The notes under the pieces: model-generated
Seen by the model: the letters and a program-made list of their open reading frames with translations, nothing else
What the model was told of the DNA's origin: nothing
Databases searched by the model: none
In this document: piece by piece, positions 16,157 to 24,569 of the stretch
Layout of the letters: each line of letters starts with the position of its first letter
How positions within the stretch are numbered: the stretch's first letter is position 1
DNA from: JAGNRR01 sp964389575
GTDB taxonomy: Bacteria; Bacteroidota; Bacteroidia; Chitinophagales; Chitinophagaceae
Direction: 5' to 3'
Assembly (NCBI GenBank): GCA_964389575.1
Contig: CAYMFF010000010.1
Location: 1 to 54,401, forward strand
DNA length: 54,401 nucleotides
Program-made: the position numbers and the translations under genes

Positions 16157-18436
16157 ATGAAGAAGTTGCTGATACTGGCTGTATTGCTATTGTTTGCGGG
16201 TGCTACATTCGCTCAGCAGGGTGCTGTGAAAGGTTTTGTATATGAAAAAGGTTCAGAAGAACCCTTGCCTTTTGCTACCGTGGCCGTAGAAGGAACTACC
16301 ATAGGAAGTAAGTCAAATAATTCTGGTTTCTTTAATATTCCAAAACTACCAGTAGGAACCATTACGTTGAGAGTCAGCTCAGTAGGTTATGAAACCACTA
16401 ATAAAACCATAGAGATTAAAGCCAATTTTACGAAAAGCACGAAGATATTTTTAAAGAAAAGACCTAGAACTTTTAAGAAAGTAGTAATCACTCGTAAAAA
16501 GGTAGAAAAGAAATTTGAAACTGGAGTAGCACTTACTAAAATCACTCCCAAAGAATTAAAATTACTTCCAAGTATTGGCGGGGAACCTGATATCGCGCAG
16601 TATTTAAGTGTAATGCCAGGTGTTGTTTCTACAGGAGATCAAGGTGGTCAACTTTATATTCGAGGTGGTTCGCCGATTCAAAATAAGATTCTACTAGACG
16701 GAATGACAATTTACAATCCGTTTCACTCCATTGGTTTGTACTCTGTTTTTGAAACGGAGGCAATTCGTAATGCAGAAGTTATGAGTGGAGGTTTTGGTGT
16801 AGAATATGGAGATAGAACGTCGGCAATTGTGAATGTGACTACCAAAGATGGAAACAAAAACAAAGTGAAGGGAAAGATTGGTGTAAATCCAATTTTAGCA
16901 AAAGCATTTTTAGAAGGTCCGTTGAGCAAACCAAAAGAAGAAGGAGGCGGTTCAGTAACTTTTCTTGCCTCTGTAAAACATTCTTATTTGAGACAAAGCT
17001 CTTCCGCTTTATATGGTGGTCTGGGCGAACCGTATGCGACTAAACTTCCTTATAATTTCACAGACGTCTACGGAAAAATAAATTTAAACGCTGCTTCTGG
17101 TGGTAAGTTTAGTTTCTTCGGTTTCAATTTTGACGATAAGGTAAACTTTCAAGGAACCTCTGATTTGAATTGGAAAAATTACGGAATGGGAACCAATTTT
17201 GTTATCTCGCCGAGTGGTGCTAGTTCTTTAATCTCGGGTGGTCTTTATTTTAGTGACTATAAAATTAATTTAGAAGAAGCGGATAACAGACCGCGCAGCA
17301 GTAATATCAATGGTTTTGATGCGAACATTTCGGTCACATCTTATCTTCAAAATCATAACGAGCTGAAGTATGGGGTTGAATTCAATGGCTTTAAAACGGT
17401 TTATAATTATTTCAACTTTTTAGGTTTGCCATTAGATCAAAGTCAGTACACTACGCAACTGGGTGTTTACGTAAAAGGTAAAAAGAATTTTGGCGACAAG
17501 TTAATCATAGAACCCGGGATTCGTTTGCAGTATTATGCATCGATACCGGCCACTCGATTAGAGCCGCGTATGGCATTCAAGTATAATATATCGGATAATG
17601 TCCGATTAAAAGGTTCCGCCGGTTTGTATTCTCAAAATTTAATTTCTTCAAAATCGGATCGTGATATTGTAAACTTTTTTACAGGATTTTTGACAGCACC
17701 TTCTTTCCAAGTTGCTGATCGGCAAGGGAAAAATGTAAATAACAATGTTCAGAAAGCATATCACATTATCGGTGGTATAGAAGTGGACAAAGGAAATTTT
17801 GAATTTACGTTGGAGCCTTGGTTCAAGAATTTCACCCAACTTCTAACGATTAATCGATATAAATTAGAACCCGGAGATTCTGACTTTTTGATTGAAACAG
17901 GAAAGGCGTATGGAATTGATTTCACAACGAAGTATACCAAAAACAGAATTTATTTCTGGGGAGTTTATTCTTATGGTTATGTAGATCGTTTTGACGGTGA
18001 ACAACGTTACCCAACTCCTTTTGACAGAAGACACAATGTAAATTTATTATTGTCTTACACTGCTGGTGAAAAAGATGATTGGACATTCTCCGCACGATTT
18101 AACTATGGATCTGCTTTTCCATTTACACAAACACAATCTTTCTTTGAGCAGATGGATTTTTCAAGTGGTTTGAGTACAAATTACCTTACGCAAAACGGAA
18201 ACTTAGGTATTCTTTATGCTGATGATATCAATGGTGGTCGTTTATCCGCTTATCATCGTTTGGATATATCTGCTGCCAAAAAATTTGAATTAAAGAATAA
18301 ATCGGTAATTGAATTTAATGCTAGTTTGACGAATGCATACAATCAACGAAATATTTTTTATATAGATCGAATTAGAAATACAAGAGAGTATCAGTTGCCA
18401 CTCTTCCCCAGTGTTGGATTGAACTGGTCTTTCTAA
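16157..18436 (+). CDS. TonB-dependent receptor with carboxypeptidase-regulatory-like N-domain
   Basis: 759-residue outer-membrane protein. After the signal peptide (MKKLLILAVLLLFAGATFAQ) comes a CarboxypepD_reg-like domain (about 22-105, KGFVYEKGSEEPLPFATV). The plug domain spans about 120-235 (LYIRGGSPIQNKILLDGMTIY, EAIRNAEVMSGGFGVEYGDR). A 22-strand-type barrel follows and ends in aromatic Phe (GLNWSF). It has no SusD partner next to it, so it is unlike polysaccharide-utilisation SusC systems. It is followed after 25 bases by the TPR/barrel gene and probably co-transcribed. Substrate unknown. Confidence 0.9.
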   Translation: MKKLLILAVLLLFAGATFAQQGAVKGFVYEKGSEEPLPFATVAVEGTTIGSKSNNSGFFNIPKLPVGTITLRVSSVGYETTNKTIEIKANFTKSTKIFLKKRPRTFKKVVITRKKVEKKFETGVALTKITPKELKLLPSIGGEPDIAQYLSVMPGVVSTGDQGGQLYIRGGSPIQNKILLDGMTIYNPFHSIGLYSVFETEAIRNAEVMSGGFGVEYGDRTSAIVNVTTKDGNKNKVKGKIGVNPILAKAFLEGPLSKPKEEGGGSVTFLASVKHSYLRQSSSALYGGLGEPYATKLPYNFTDVYGKINLNAASGGKFSFFGFNFDDKVNFQGTSDLNWKNYGMGTNFVISPSGASSLISGGLYFSDYKINLEEADNRPRSSNINGFDANISVTSYLQNHNELKYGVEFNGFKTVYNYFNFLGLPLDQSQYTTQLGVYVKGKKNFGDKLIIEPGIRLQYYASIPATRLEPRMAFKYNISDNVRLKGSAGLYSQNLISSKSDRDIVNFFTGFLTAPSFQVADRQGKNVNNNVQKAYHIIGGIEVDKGNFEFTLEPWFKNFTQLLTINRYKLEPGDSDFLIETGKAYGIDFTTKYTKNRIYFWGVYSYGYVDRFDGEQRYPTPFDRRHNVNLLLSYTAGEKDDWTFSARFNYGSAFPFTQTQSFFEQMDFSSGLSTNYLTQNGNLGILYADDINGGRLSAYHRLDISAAKKFELKNKSVIEFNASLTNAYNQRNIFYIDRIRNTREYQLPLFPSVGLNWSF

Positions 18437-18461
18437 AAAGTGAACTTAAACTATACCCAAC

Positions 18462-21400
18462 ATGAATTTTCTACAAAAACTTAGTCTCACTGTTTTAGCA
18501 GTGATGTTATTTGCGAAAGTAAACGCGCAATTCTCATTAAAGTTTACAGAACAACATAGATTGCTAAAGCAGTCGATTGAGCATTATGAATATGGTCATT
18601 ACCAAAAGTCAAAAGATTTGGTAGAACAATACTTAAATAAGGAATTGCTCAAAACTGAACGAACCCCCATCGGGCAGGAAGATGCTTTACAATTGGCCAC
18701 AGCTAATTTTTATTTATTGCTTTCTAAGGTATCCTTAAAGCAAGATGGCGCAATGGCAGATTTAGGACTTTTTCTTGCAGAAACTCCTTTCAATGCATTG
18801 CAACAGTATGGCTATTTTAAAATGGCAAAATCACTTTTTGCGCAACAAAGTTTTATTCAGGCAATCCCGTTTTATGAAAAGGCGAGTATCAATTACTTGA
18901 GTAATGATGAGATTACGCAACGCAATTTTGAACTAGCTTATTGCTATTTGCTCAACAATCAGTTGGACAAGGTGAATCCCTTATTCGCTTCCATAAAAGA
19001 TGTAAAAGGAGAATATTTTAGTCCTGGAAATTATTATCATGGAGTGCTGTCTTACTACAAGGGAGATTATAATGCGGCTCTAAAAAGCTTTGAGGCCGTA
19101 AAAAATCAAGAACAGTACAAGGATATTGTGCCTTTTTATATTGCGGAATTAAAATATTTTAAGGGAGATAAAGATGATGCGTTGAAAAAGGCATTGCGCT
19201 ATTTAAAAAAGCCAGATGCTCCATACAATGGTGCTATGAGCCAACTGGCGGGTCAGATTTATTACGAGCGCGGAAAATTTAATGAAGCTGAAAAGTATCT
19301 AGTGAATTTTGTGAACAATGATAAGAATGTCCGAAATGACGATTATTTCAGATTAGGATATGGAAAGTATCAATTAGGAGAGTTAGATGACGCTATTTTA
19401 TATTTTAAGCAAGTGAAGAATAATGGAACTGAATTGTTTGCTCAATCTCTTTATTATTTGAGCTTAAGTTATTTAAAAAATGGGGAGAAGAAAAGTGCCT
19501 TGTCTGTTTTCAAAGAGGCATTGGCAACCAACAAATTAGGCAAATTGAAAGAAGATGTACTATTTAATGCAGCGAAATTGAGCTATGATTTAGGCGAAGA
19601 GAAAGACACCGAAAAACAACTGGAACAATTCATTACCAAATACCCTAAATCGAAATATTATAGAGATGCCGTTGAAATGCAAGCATTGCTAAACATTAAA
19701 TCAAAGAATTTTGATAAGGCTAGTAATTCATTAAGAAAGTTAGGGAACCTGTCACCGGTTTTTCAGTCAATTTATCAAAAAGTAAATTACGCTCGAGGGA
19801 TTCAGTTATTAAAAGATGGGAATCCCAATTTGGCGATACCTCATTTTACCGAGTCAAAGAAATACCCTGTAAATGATAATCTGGTAGGATTGGCAGAATT
19901 CTGGAAAACAGAATGCCATTATCGTTTGGGGCAATATGGAGAAGCTTTGGCTAGCAATTATCGGTTTATGGATAAGCCAGGAAGTGGCAATAGCCCATTA
20001 CTCATTCGCAATGCATATTTGACAAATGCTTACATCCATATGCATGAAAATGAAAAAGAAAAACTGAAGTTGGCGTACTCAAATTACTTAGACACAACAG
20101 GAGAGATTTCAGCGGCGATGGCACTGAACGAAATGGATAGTATGAAGCCAAATTATGTGCCAAGTCATGTGCCTTTTGTAGAGGCTAATCCGTATGTTTT
20201 TATTTATCAGTTGCCTAGTCAGCAAATTGATTTTAATTATAAACCGCTTCCGATAACCCCAGTGGCATTAAATAATACAAATCGAAATTATGGAGAAGCC
20301 AGAAACAATTTCATAAAAATAGGAGCCGGAAATTACAGAACAACACATGCAGAAATTGGTTATGATTTAAGCCAAGATGTAAACAAAGAACTTTATCTAA
20401 GCTATGTTCATCGGGCTTCTAAATCTTCAAATTTCATTCAGCAAGCATCGCAGAATCAATTACGATTGCTGAGTCATAATAAAAGCAACCGATTTGACTT
20501 TAATTCAGCACTAACCGTTGAACGAAATGTTTACAGACCATACGGTGCCCTAGAATCTGCTGTATCTGCGGAAGCTCGAAATCGTTTTTTGGATATCAAT
20601 ATTTTATCAAACATAAAGCCTTTGGTAAACTTGATAAAAGGAGTTGAAACCAAGGGCACAATTGGTGCTGGATTGTACAACATTAATAGTGATGGAGGAG
20701 ATTGGTCAGGAAGTGAACTTTCTTTTATAGCCGATGTTCCATTTAGTAAAACAATCAATGAAAAAACAACAGCTGGTTTAGGATTAGAGGTTCAGGCTAA
20801 TGGTTTAGTAGGCGGTTCAGATAAACCAACCAACATCAATACGGGTTCTTCTTTTGTGGTCTTCAAACCCACTGTAACGAAACAAGTAGATGATATAAAT
20901 GTAACGCTTGGACTGAATGTAGCCTTGGCTAAAAATATAGCATTTTTACCCAATGCGAGTGTTTCTAAATTTTCTCCATTGCTTAACGCAAAAGCAGAAG
21001 TTGGTGTTGAAAGTGAGTTAGTCGCGAACTCTTACAAGCAGTTATCACAAGTGAATCCATTTATCAGTTTGGTGAACTTGGAGCAAACAAAACGAACTTT
21101 GTATTATGGTCAGTTGACAGGAGCTATTTTGGATAATATTAATTACAATTTGAAAATAGGTGGTGGTAAAGTCAAAAACTTACCGTTATATATTAATGAT
21201 ACCAACAGTGATAGAAGTTTTGATGTTTGGTATGAAAAAAATGCAACTATTTTTTCGTTGCAAGCCAATGTTGAGTATCAACTGAATTATAAAACCAATG
21301 CTGGTTTACAACTTCGATACGAACCATTATTAAATAAAGAAAGCTTTGATAAAGCATTTCACTATGTACCGATGCAAGCCAATTTATTTGCCAAATACAC

Positions 21401-21698
21401 TCTCATGGACCGTTTGGCGTTAAGGGGTGATTTGTTTTTGAGGAGCGGAACAGATTATTTGGTTCCTGCCAATAGTCAAGCAGATGGCAAGTTGGCTGGC
21501 GCTTTTGATTTGAACCTACGCGCTGATTATCAATTAAATAATAAGTGGAATTTATTTTTAGAGCTTAATAATTTATTGAACAATCAATATAACCGTTGGT
21601 ATAATTATCCAAATTATGGTTTGAATGCATTAGGAGGTTTGGTGTATTCTTTTAATAAATCAGTACGGTCGTCAAAGAATAATGCTGAATTAAAATAA
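18462..21698 (+). CDS. TPR-repeat protein with C-terminal outer-membrane beta-barrel
   Basis: 1078 residues. A signal peptide (ends KVNAQ) is followed by about 530 residues of degenerate tetratricopeptide repeats, with YxxG and A-x-x-x-F patterns such as AEKYLVNFVNNDKNV and SLSYLKNGEKKSALS. A linker leads to about 480 residues of alternating-strand sequence, with aromatic ends like a TonB-type barrel and a final strand NALGGLVYSFNKS. The TPR part should lie in the periplasm as a scaffold and the barrel in the outer membrane. No plug domain is visible. Position between a TonB receptor and a SPOR protein suggests an envelope-spanning complex; this is inferred. Confidence 0.75.
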   Translation: MNFLQKLSLTVLAVMLFAKVNAQFSLKFTEQHRLLKQSIEHYEYGHYQKSKDLVEQYLNKELLKTERTPIGQEDALQLATANFYLLLSKVSLKQDGAMADLGLFLAETPFNALQQYGYFKMAKSLFAQQSFIQAIPFYEKASINYLSNDEITQRNFELAYCYLLNNQLDKVNPLFASIKDVKGEYFSPGNYYHGVLSYYKGDYNAALKSFEAVKNQEQYKDIVPFYIAELKYFKGDKDDALKKALRYLKKPDAPYNGAMSQLAGQIYYERGKFNEAEKYLVNFVNNDKNVRNDDYFRLGYGKYQLGELDDAILYFKQVKNNGTELFAQSLYYLSLSYLKNGEKKSALSVFKEALATNKLGKLKEDVLFNAAKLSYDLGEEKDTEKQLEQFITKYPKSKYYRDAVEMQALLNIKSKNFDKASNSLRKLGNLSPVFQSIYQKVNYARGIQLLKDGNPNLAIPHFTESKKYPVNDNLVGLAEFWKTECHYRLGQYGEALASNYRFMDKPGSGNSPLLIRNAYLTNAYIHMHENEKEKLKLAYSNYLDTTGEISAAMALNEMDSMKPNYVPSHVPFVEANPYVFIYQLPSQQIDFNYKPLPITPVALNNTNRNYGEARNNFIKIGAGNYRTTHAEIGYDLSQDVNKELYLSYVHRASKSSNFIQQASQNQLRLLSHNKSNRFDFNSALTVERNVYRPYGALESAVSAEARNRFLDINILSNIKPLVNLIKGVETKGTIGAGLYNINSDGGDWSGSELSFIADVPFSKTINEKTTAGLGLEVQANGLVGGSDKPTNINTGSSFVVFKPTVTKQVDDINVTLGLNVALAKNIAFLPNASVSKFSPLLNAKAEVGVESELVANSYKQLSQVNPFISLVNLEQTKRTLYYGQLTGAILDNINYNLKIGGGKVKNLPLYINDTNSDRSFDVWYEKNATIFSLQANVEYQLNYKTNAGLQLRYEPLLNKESFDKAFHYVPMQANLFAKYTLMDRLALRGDLFLRSGTDYLVPANSQADGKLAGAFDLNLRADYQLNNKWNLFLELNNLLNNQYNRWYNYPNYGLNALGGLVYSFNKSVRSSKNNAELK

Positions 21699-21723
21699 AA
21701 CACCTTACTTTTATCGCTTTGAA

Positions 21724-22713
21724 ATGATACAGATAGAAAATTACATATCTAGCTTTCTGCTGAAGAACAAATATTGTGCTATCAGTGGTCTAGGTACTTT
21801 AGAATTGAAGAGAGATGCAGCCCAAATTCGTAATGACGAAGGAGCTGTTTATCCTCCAAATTATAAAATTAACTTTTCTCCAATTGGAGTTATAGATGAT
21901 GGATTTGCCACTTTTATTGCAAATCATGAGAATGTGAGTATTTCCAAAGCTTCTAATGATATTAAAACATTTAGTCAAGACGTTAAGCGTGAATTGCGAA
22001 AAACAGGTCGATATGAGTTGGATGGTGTAGGCCATTTCACCATGAAAACAGATCAAATTGAGTTTTTTCAAGATGATACTCTTGATTTAGAGCAGGATCC
22101 CATAAAAATTTATCAAGAGCCTCGATCTGGAGAGACAGAGGATAGTACGTTGGCAAACGCCAAAAGCTTCAAAGATCTAGATTATACTCACAGTGAGAAA
22201 GGTATGGGTCGTCCTAAAATGGGCACTTTACTCAAATACTTACTTTCTTTATTGCTATTAATTGGTATGGCGGCTGGAGCTTATTTTGCCTACAAATATT
22301 ACGCTAGTAATAAACGAAGTGCTGAAAGGAATAATCAGACGGCCAATGTTCAAGATTATGAGTCAGGAGAATCCGATGATACGACCTACAATGAGAATGA
22401 AGCGCTAACTGATGGTGAAGCTAATGAAGCGAGTAGCGATGGTGGGGGAGAAGACGTAGCGTCTGCAACACCTGCGCCAAGAGCGGCGGCGGGTGAGTTT
22501 AATGTAGCTGTTATCTCTTATGATAATAAAGTATCGGCTAAAGTTAAAGCAGATAAATTGGTAACCTATGGCAATAAAGCTTCAACAATACAGAAAGGAG
22601 ATCGACATTATGTAGTTATCACAGCGGCTCACTCTTCAAATGATACAACAATTCTTAAAGATTCGCTGCGAAGATTCTTTAATCCAAGTGGACAGCCATT
22701 TATTGTTAAATAA
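21724..22713 (+). CDS. HU-CCDC81-like / SPOR domain membrane protein
   Basis: 329 residues. The N-terminal about 120 residues match the Bacteroidota HU-CCDC81-type domains (IENYISSFLLKNKYCAISGLG, later GRYELDGVGHFTM). A transmembrane helix lies at about 169-190, then a long acidic linker, then a SPOR domain (about 254-329) that in this family binds denuded peptidoglycan at division sites. The layout puts the HU-like part in the cytoplasm and SPOR in the periplasm. The promoter for rimP overlaps its last codons. It starts 25 bases after the TPR/barrel gene. Confidence 0.85.
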   Translation: MIQIENYISSFLLKNKYCAISGLGTLELKRDAAQIRNDEGAVYPPNYKINFSPIGVIDDGFATFIANHENVSISKASNDIKTFSQDVKRELRKTGRYELDGVGHFTMKTDQIEFFQDDTLDLEQDPIKIYQEPRSGETEDSTLANAKSFKDLDYTHSEKGMGRPKMGTLLKYLLSLLLLIGMAAGAYFAYKYYASNKRSAERNNQTANVQDYESGESDDTTYNENEALTDGEANEASSDGGGEDVASATPAPRAAAGEFNVAVISYDNKVSAKVKADKLVTYGNKASTIQKGDRHYVVITAAHSSNDTTILKDSLRRFFNPSGQPFIVK

Positions 22714-22733
22714 ATAATTTAGCACTATATTTG
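22703..22733 (+). promoter_or_regulatory. Promoter of the rimP-nusA-infB operon
   Basis: TTG at 22703-22705, 20 bases, then TATATTTG at 22726-22733. This fits the Bacteroidota housekeeping consensus (TTG, about 19 bases, TAnnTTTG). It overlaps the 3' end of the SPOR gene. Transcription should begin near 22739. Confidence 0.8.
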
Positions 22734-22753
22734 CGCTCAGATGAGCAAGTGGT

Positions 22754-22780
22754 AAAGGGAACTAATTAGTTCCCTTTTCT
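22754..22780 (+). promoter_or_regulatory. Terminator-like palindrome in the rimP leader
   Basis: A perfect 24-base palindrome (22754-22777): AAAGGGAACTAA and its complement TTAGTTCCCTTT, giving a 10-base stem with an AATT loop, followed by a T-rich stretch. It lies between the promoter and the rimP ATG at 22802, so it would form at the head of the rimP-nusA-infB message. It looks like an attenuator or intrinsic terminator. Confidence 0.7.
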
Positions 22781-22801
22781 ATTAGCCCACGCTGAAATAG
22801 C

Positions 22802-23287
22802 ATGTTTGTCGTGAGTAGAGAAGAAAAGATAGAAAGTTGGATTGAAGAAATTTTAGCTGAAACAGATTGTTTTATTGTTTCTTCCAAATTAGGGACGGAT
22901 GCGAATTTTAAGTTCTTTATAGATAGTGACACGGGCTTTTCGCTGGACAAAAGCACCAAGATTAACCGAGCGTTGCGGAACCAAATAGATGAGTCAGGCT
23001 TATTTCCAGAAGGAAATTACTCGTTGGAGATTTCCAGCCCAGGTATCTCTGAACCATTGAAAATGCCAAGACAGTATAAAAAGAACATTGGCAGGCTATT
23101 AGAAATAAAGACAACGGAAGAAGAAGTGATAGAAGGAAGATTAAAAGAAATAACAGAAAACGAAATTATATTAGAAGTAAAAGGAAAAAACTCTCGAGGT
23201 TTACCCTCGGACAAACTACCGAAAAAAATGAAAAACATAGACATCAACAACATTTCAAAAGCTACTGTACAAGTAGAATTTAAATAA
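22802..23287 (+). CDS. rimP: Ribosome maturation factor RimP
   Basis: 161 residues, two-domain RimP needed for 30S subunit assembly. The N-terminal domain carries the ISSPGISEPL motif (residues about 78-87), the family hallmark. The C-terminal SH3-like domain follows (GRLLEIKTTEEEVIEGRLKE). First gene of the conserved rimP-nusA-infB operon; nusA begins 7 bases after its stop. The ATG at 22802 gives the usual length. Confidence 0.95.
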   Translation: MFVVSREEKIESWIEEILAETDCFIVSSKLGTDANFKFFIDSDTGFSLDKSTKINRALRNQIDESGLFPEGNYSLEISSPGISEPLKMPRQYKKNIGRLLEIKTTEEEVIEGRLKEITENEIILEVKGKNSRGLPSDKLPKKMKNIDINNISKATVQVEFK

Positions 23288-23294
23288 TAGAATT

Positions 23295-24542
23295 ATGGCA
23301 AGTATTAATTTAATTGACTCGTTTGCAGAATTTAAAGAAGCGGAAAGCATTGATCGACCTACACTGATAAAAGTATTGGAAGATGTGTTTAAAACTATTC
23401 TAAGAAAGAAGTATGAGACAGACGAACCCTTTGATGTAATTGTAAATGACCAAACGGGTGATTTGGAGATTTTTCACAGAAAAGAGGTTGTCGCAGATAA
23501 AGAGTTGGAAGATATTGTTACTCAAATTAAACTTTCAGAAGCCTTGGCAATTGATGACACTTATGAAATTGGTGATGAGGTTTACAAGGAGATTAAAATG
23601 CAGGATTTTGGTCGTCGAGCAGTCTTAGCTGCTAAGCAGACGCTAGCTTCACGTATTAATGATCTGAAGAAAAATATTCTGTTAGATAAATATAAAGAGC
23701 GTGTAGGTCAAATAATAAGTGGTGAAGTTTATCAGATTTGGAAGCGAGAAATCATGCTCTTAGATGATGATGGTAATGAATTAATTCTACCAAAATATGA
23801 GCAAATTCCTTCTGATTATTTCAAAAAAGGAGAAACTACTCGTGCAGTAGTTAAAGCTGTAGAAATGAAAGGGAACTCTCCAGTAATTATTTTGTCAAGA
23901 ACAGATCCTTCTTTCTTGGCTAAGTTATTAGAGATTGAAGTGCCCGAGATTTTTGATGGTTTAATTTCTATTAAAAAGATTGTGCGCGTTCCGGGTGAGC
24001 GAGCCAAAGTAGCTGTTGAAAGTTATGATGACCGTATAGATCCAGTCGGTGCTTGCGTTGGTATGAAAGGAAGTCGTATCCACGGAATTGTGCGCGAGTT
24101 GCGTAATGAAAACATTGATATAATAAATTTTACTAATAATCTGCAGTTATTAATCACGCGTTCATTAACGCCTGCTAAACTTTCTTCTATGGAAATTGAC
24201 GAAGAAGATAAGTATGTTGAGGTTCTTATGAAAGCCGATCAAGTCTCTTTAGCCATTGGTAGAAGAGGGGTTAATATTAAACTAGCGCAAGAATTAACGG
24301 GCTATAAAATTGAAGTATTCAGAGATGATGTGGATACTGAAGATGAATACGATGTACCATTAACTGAGTTTTCTGATGAGATCGAACAATGGATTATTGA
24401 CGAATTAGTAAAAATTGGATGTGATACAGCCAAAAGTGTATTAGAACTAGATGATGCGGATTTGACAAAACGTAGTGACTTAGAAGAAGAAACTATTAAA
24501 GACGTTAAGCAAATATTGAAATCGGAGTTCGAAGAAGGATAA
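23295..24542 (+). CDS. nusA: Transcription termination/antitermination factor NusA
   Basis: 415 residues, RNA-polymerase-associated factor modulating pausing, termination and antitermination. The N-terminal polymerase-binding domain covers residues 1-130, S1 about 133-200 (GQIISGEVYQIWKREIM), and two KH domains about 205-345 (DPVGACVGMKGSRIHGIV and LAIGRRGVNIKLAQEL). A short acidic C-terminal region follows, without the two repeats seen in Escherichia coli. Length is normal for Bacteroidota. The leader palindrome upstream of rimP makes autoregulation through NusA plausible. Confidence 0.96.
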   Translation: MASINLIDSFAEFKEAESIDRPTLIKVLEDVFKTILRKKYETDEPFDVIVNDQTGDLEIFHRKEVVADKELEDIVTQIKLSEALAIDDTYEIGDEVYKEIKMQDFGRRAVLAAKQTLASRINDLKKNILLDKYKERVGQIISGEVYQIWKREIMLLDDDGNELILPKYEQIPSDYFKKGETTRAVVKAVEMKGNSPVIILSRTDPSFLAKLLEIEVPEIFDGLISIKKIVRVPGERAKVAVESYDDRIDPVGACVGMKGSRIHGIVRELRNENIDIINFTNNLQLLITRSLTPAKLSSMEIDEEDKYVEVLMKADQVSLAIGRRGVNIKLAQELTGYKIEVFRDDVDTEDEYDVPLTEFSDEIEQWIIDELVKIGCDTAKSVLELDDADLTKRSDLEEETIKDVKQILKSEFEEG

Positions 24543-24569
24543 AAAAAGAGTATATTCGAAAAAGCAAAT

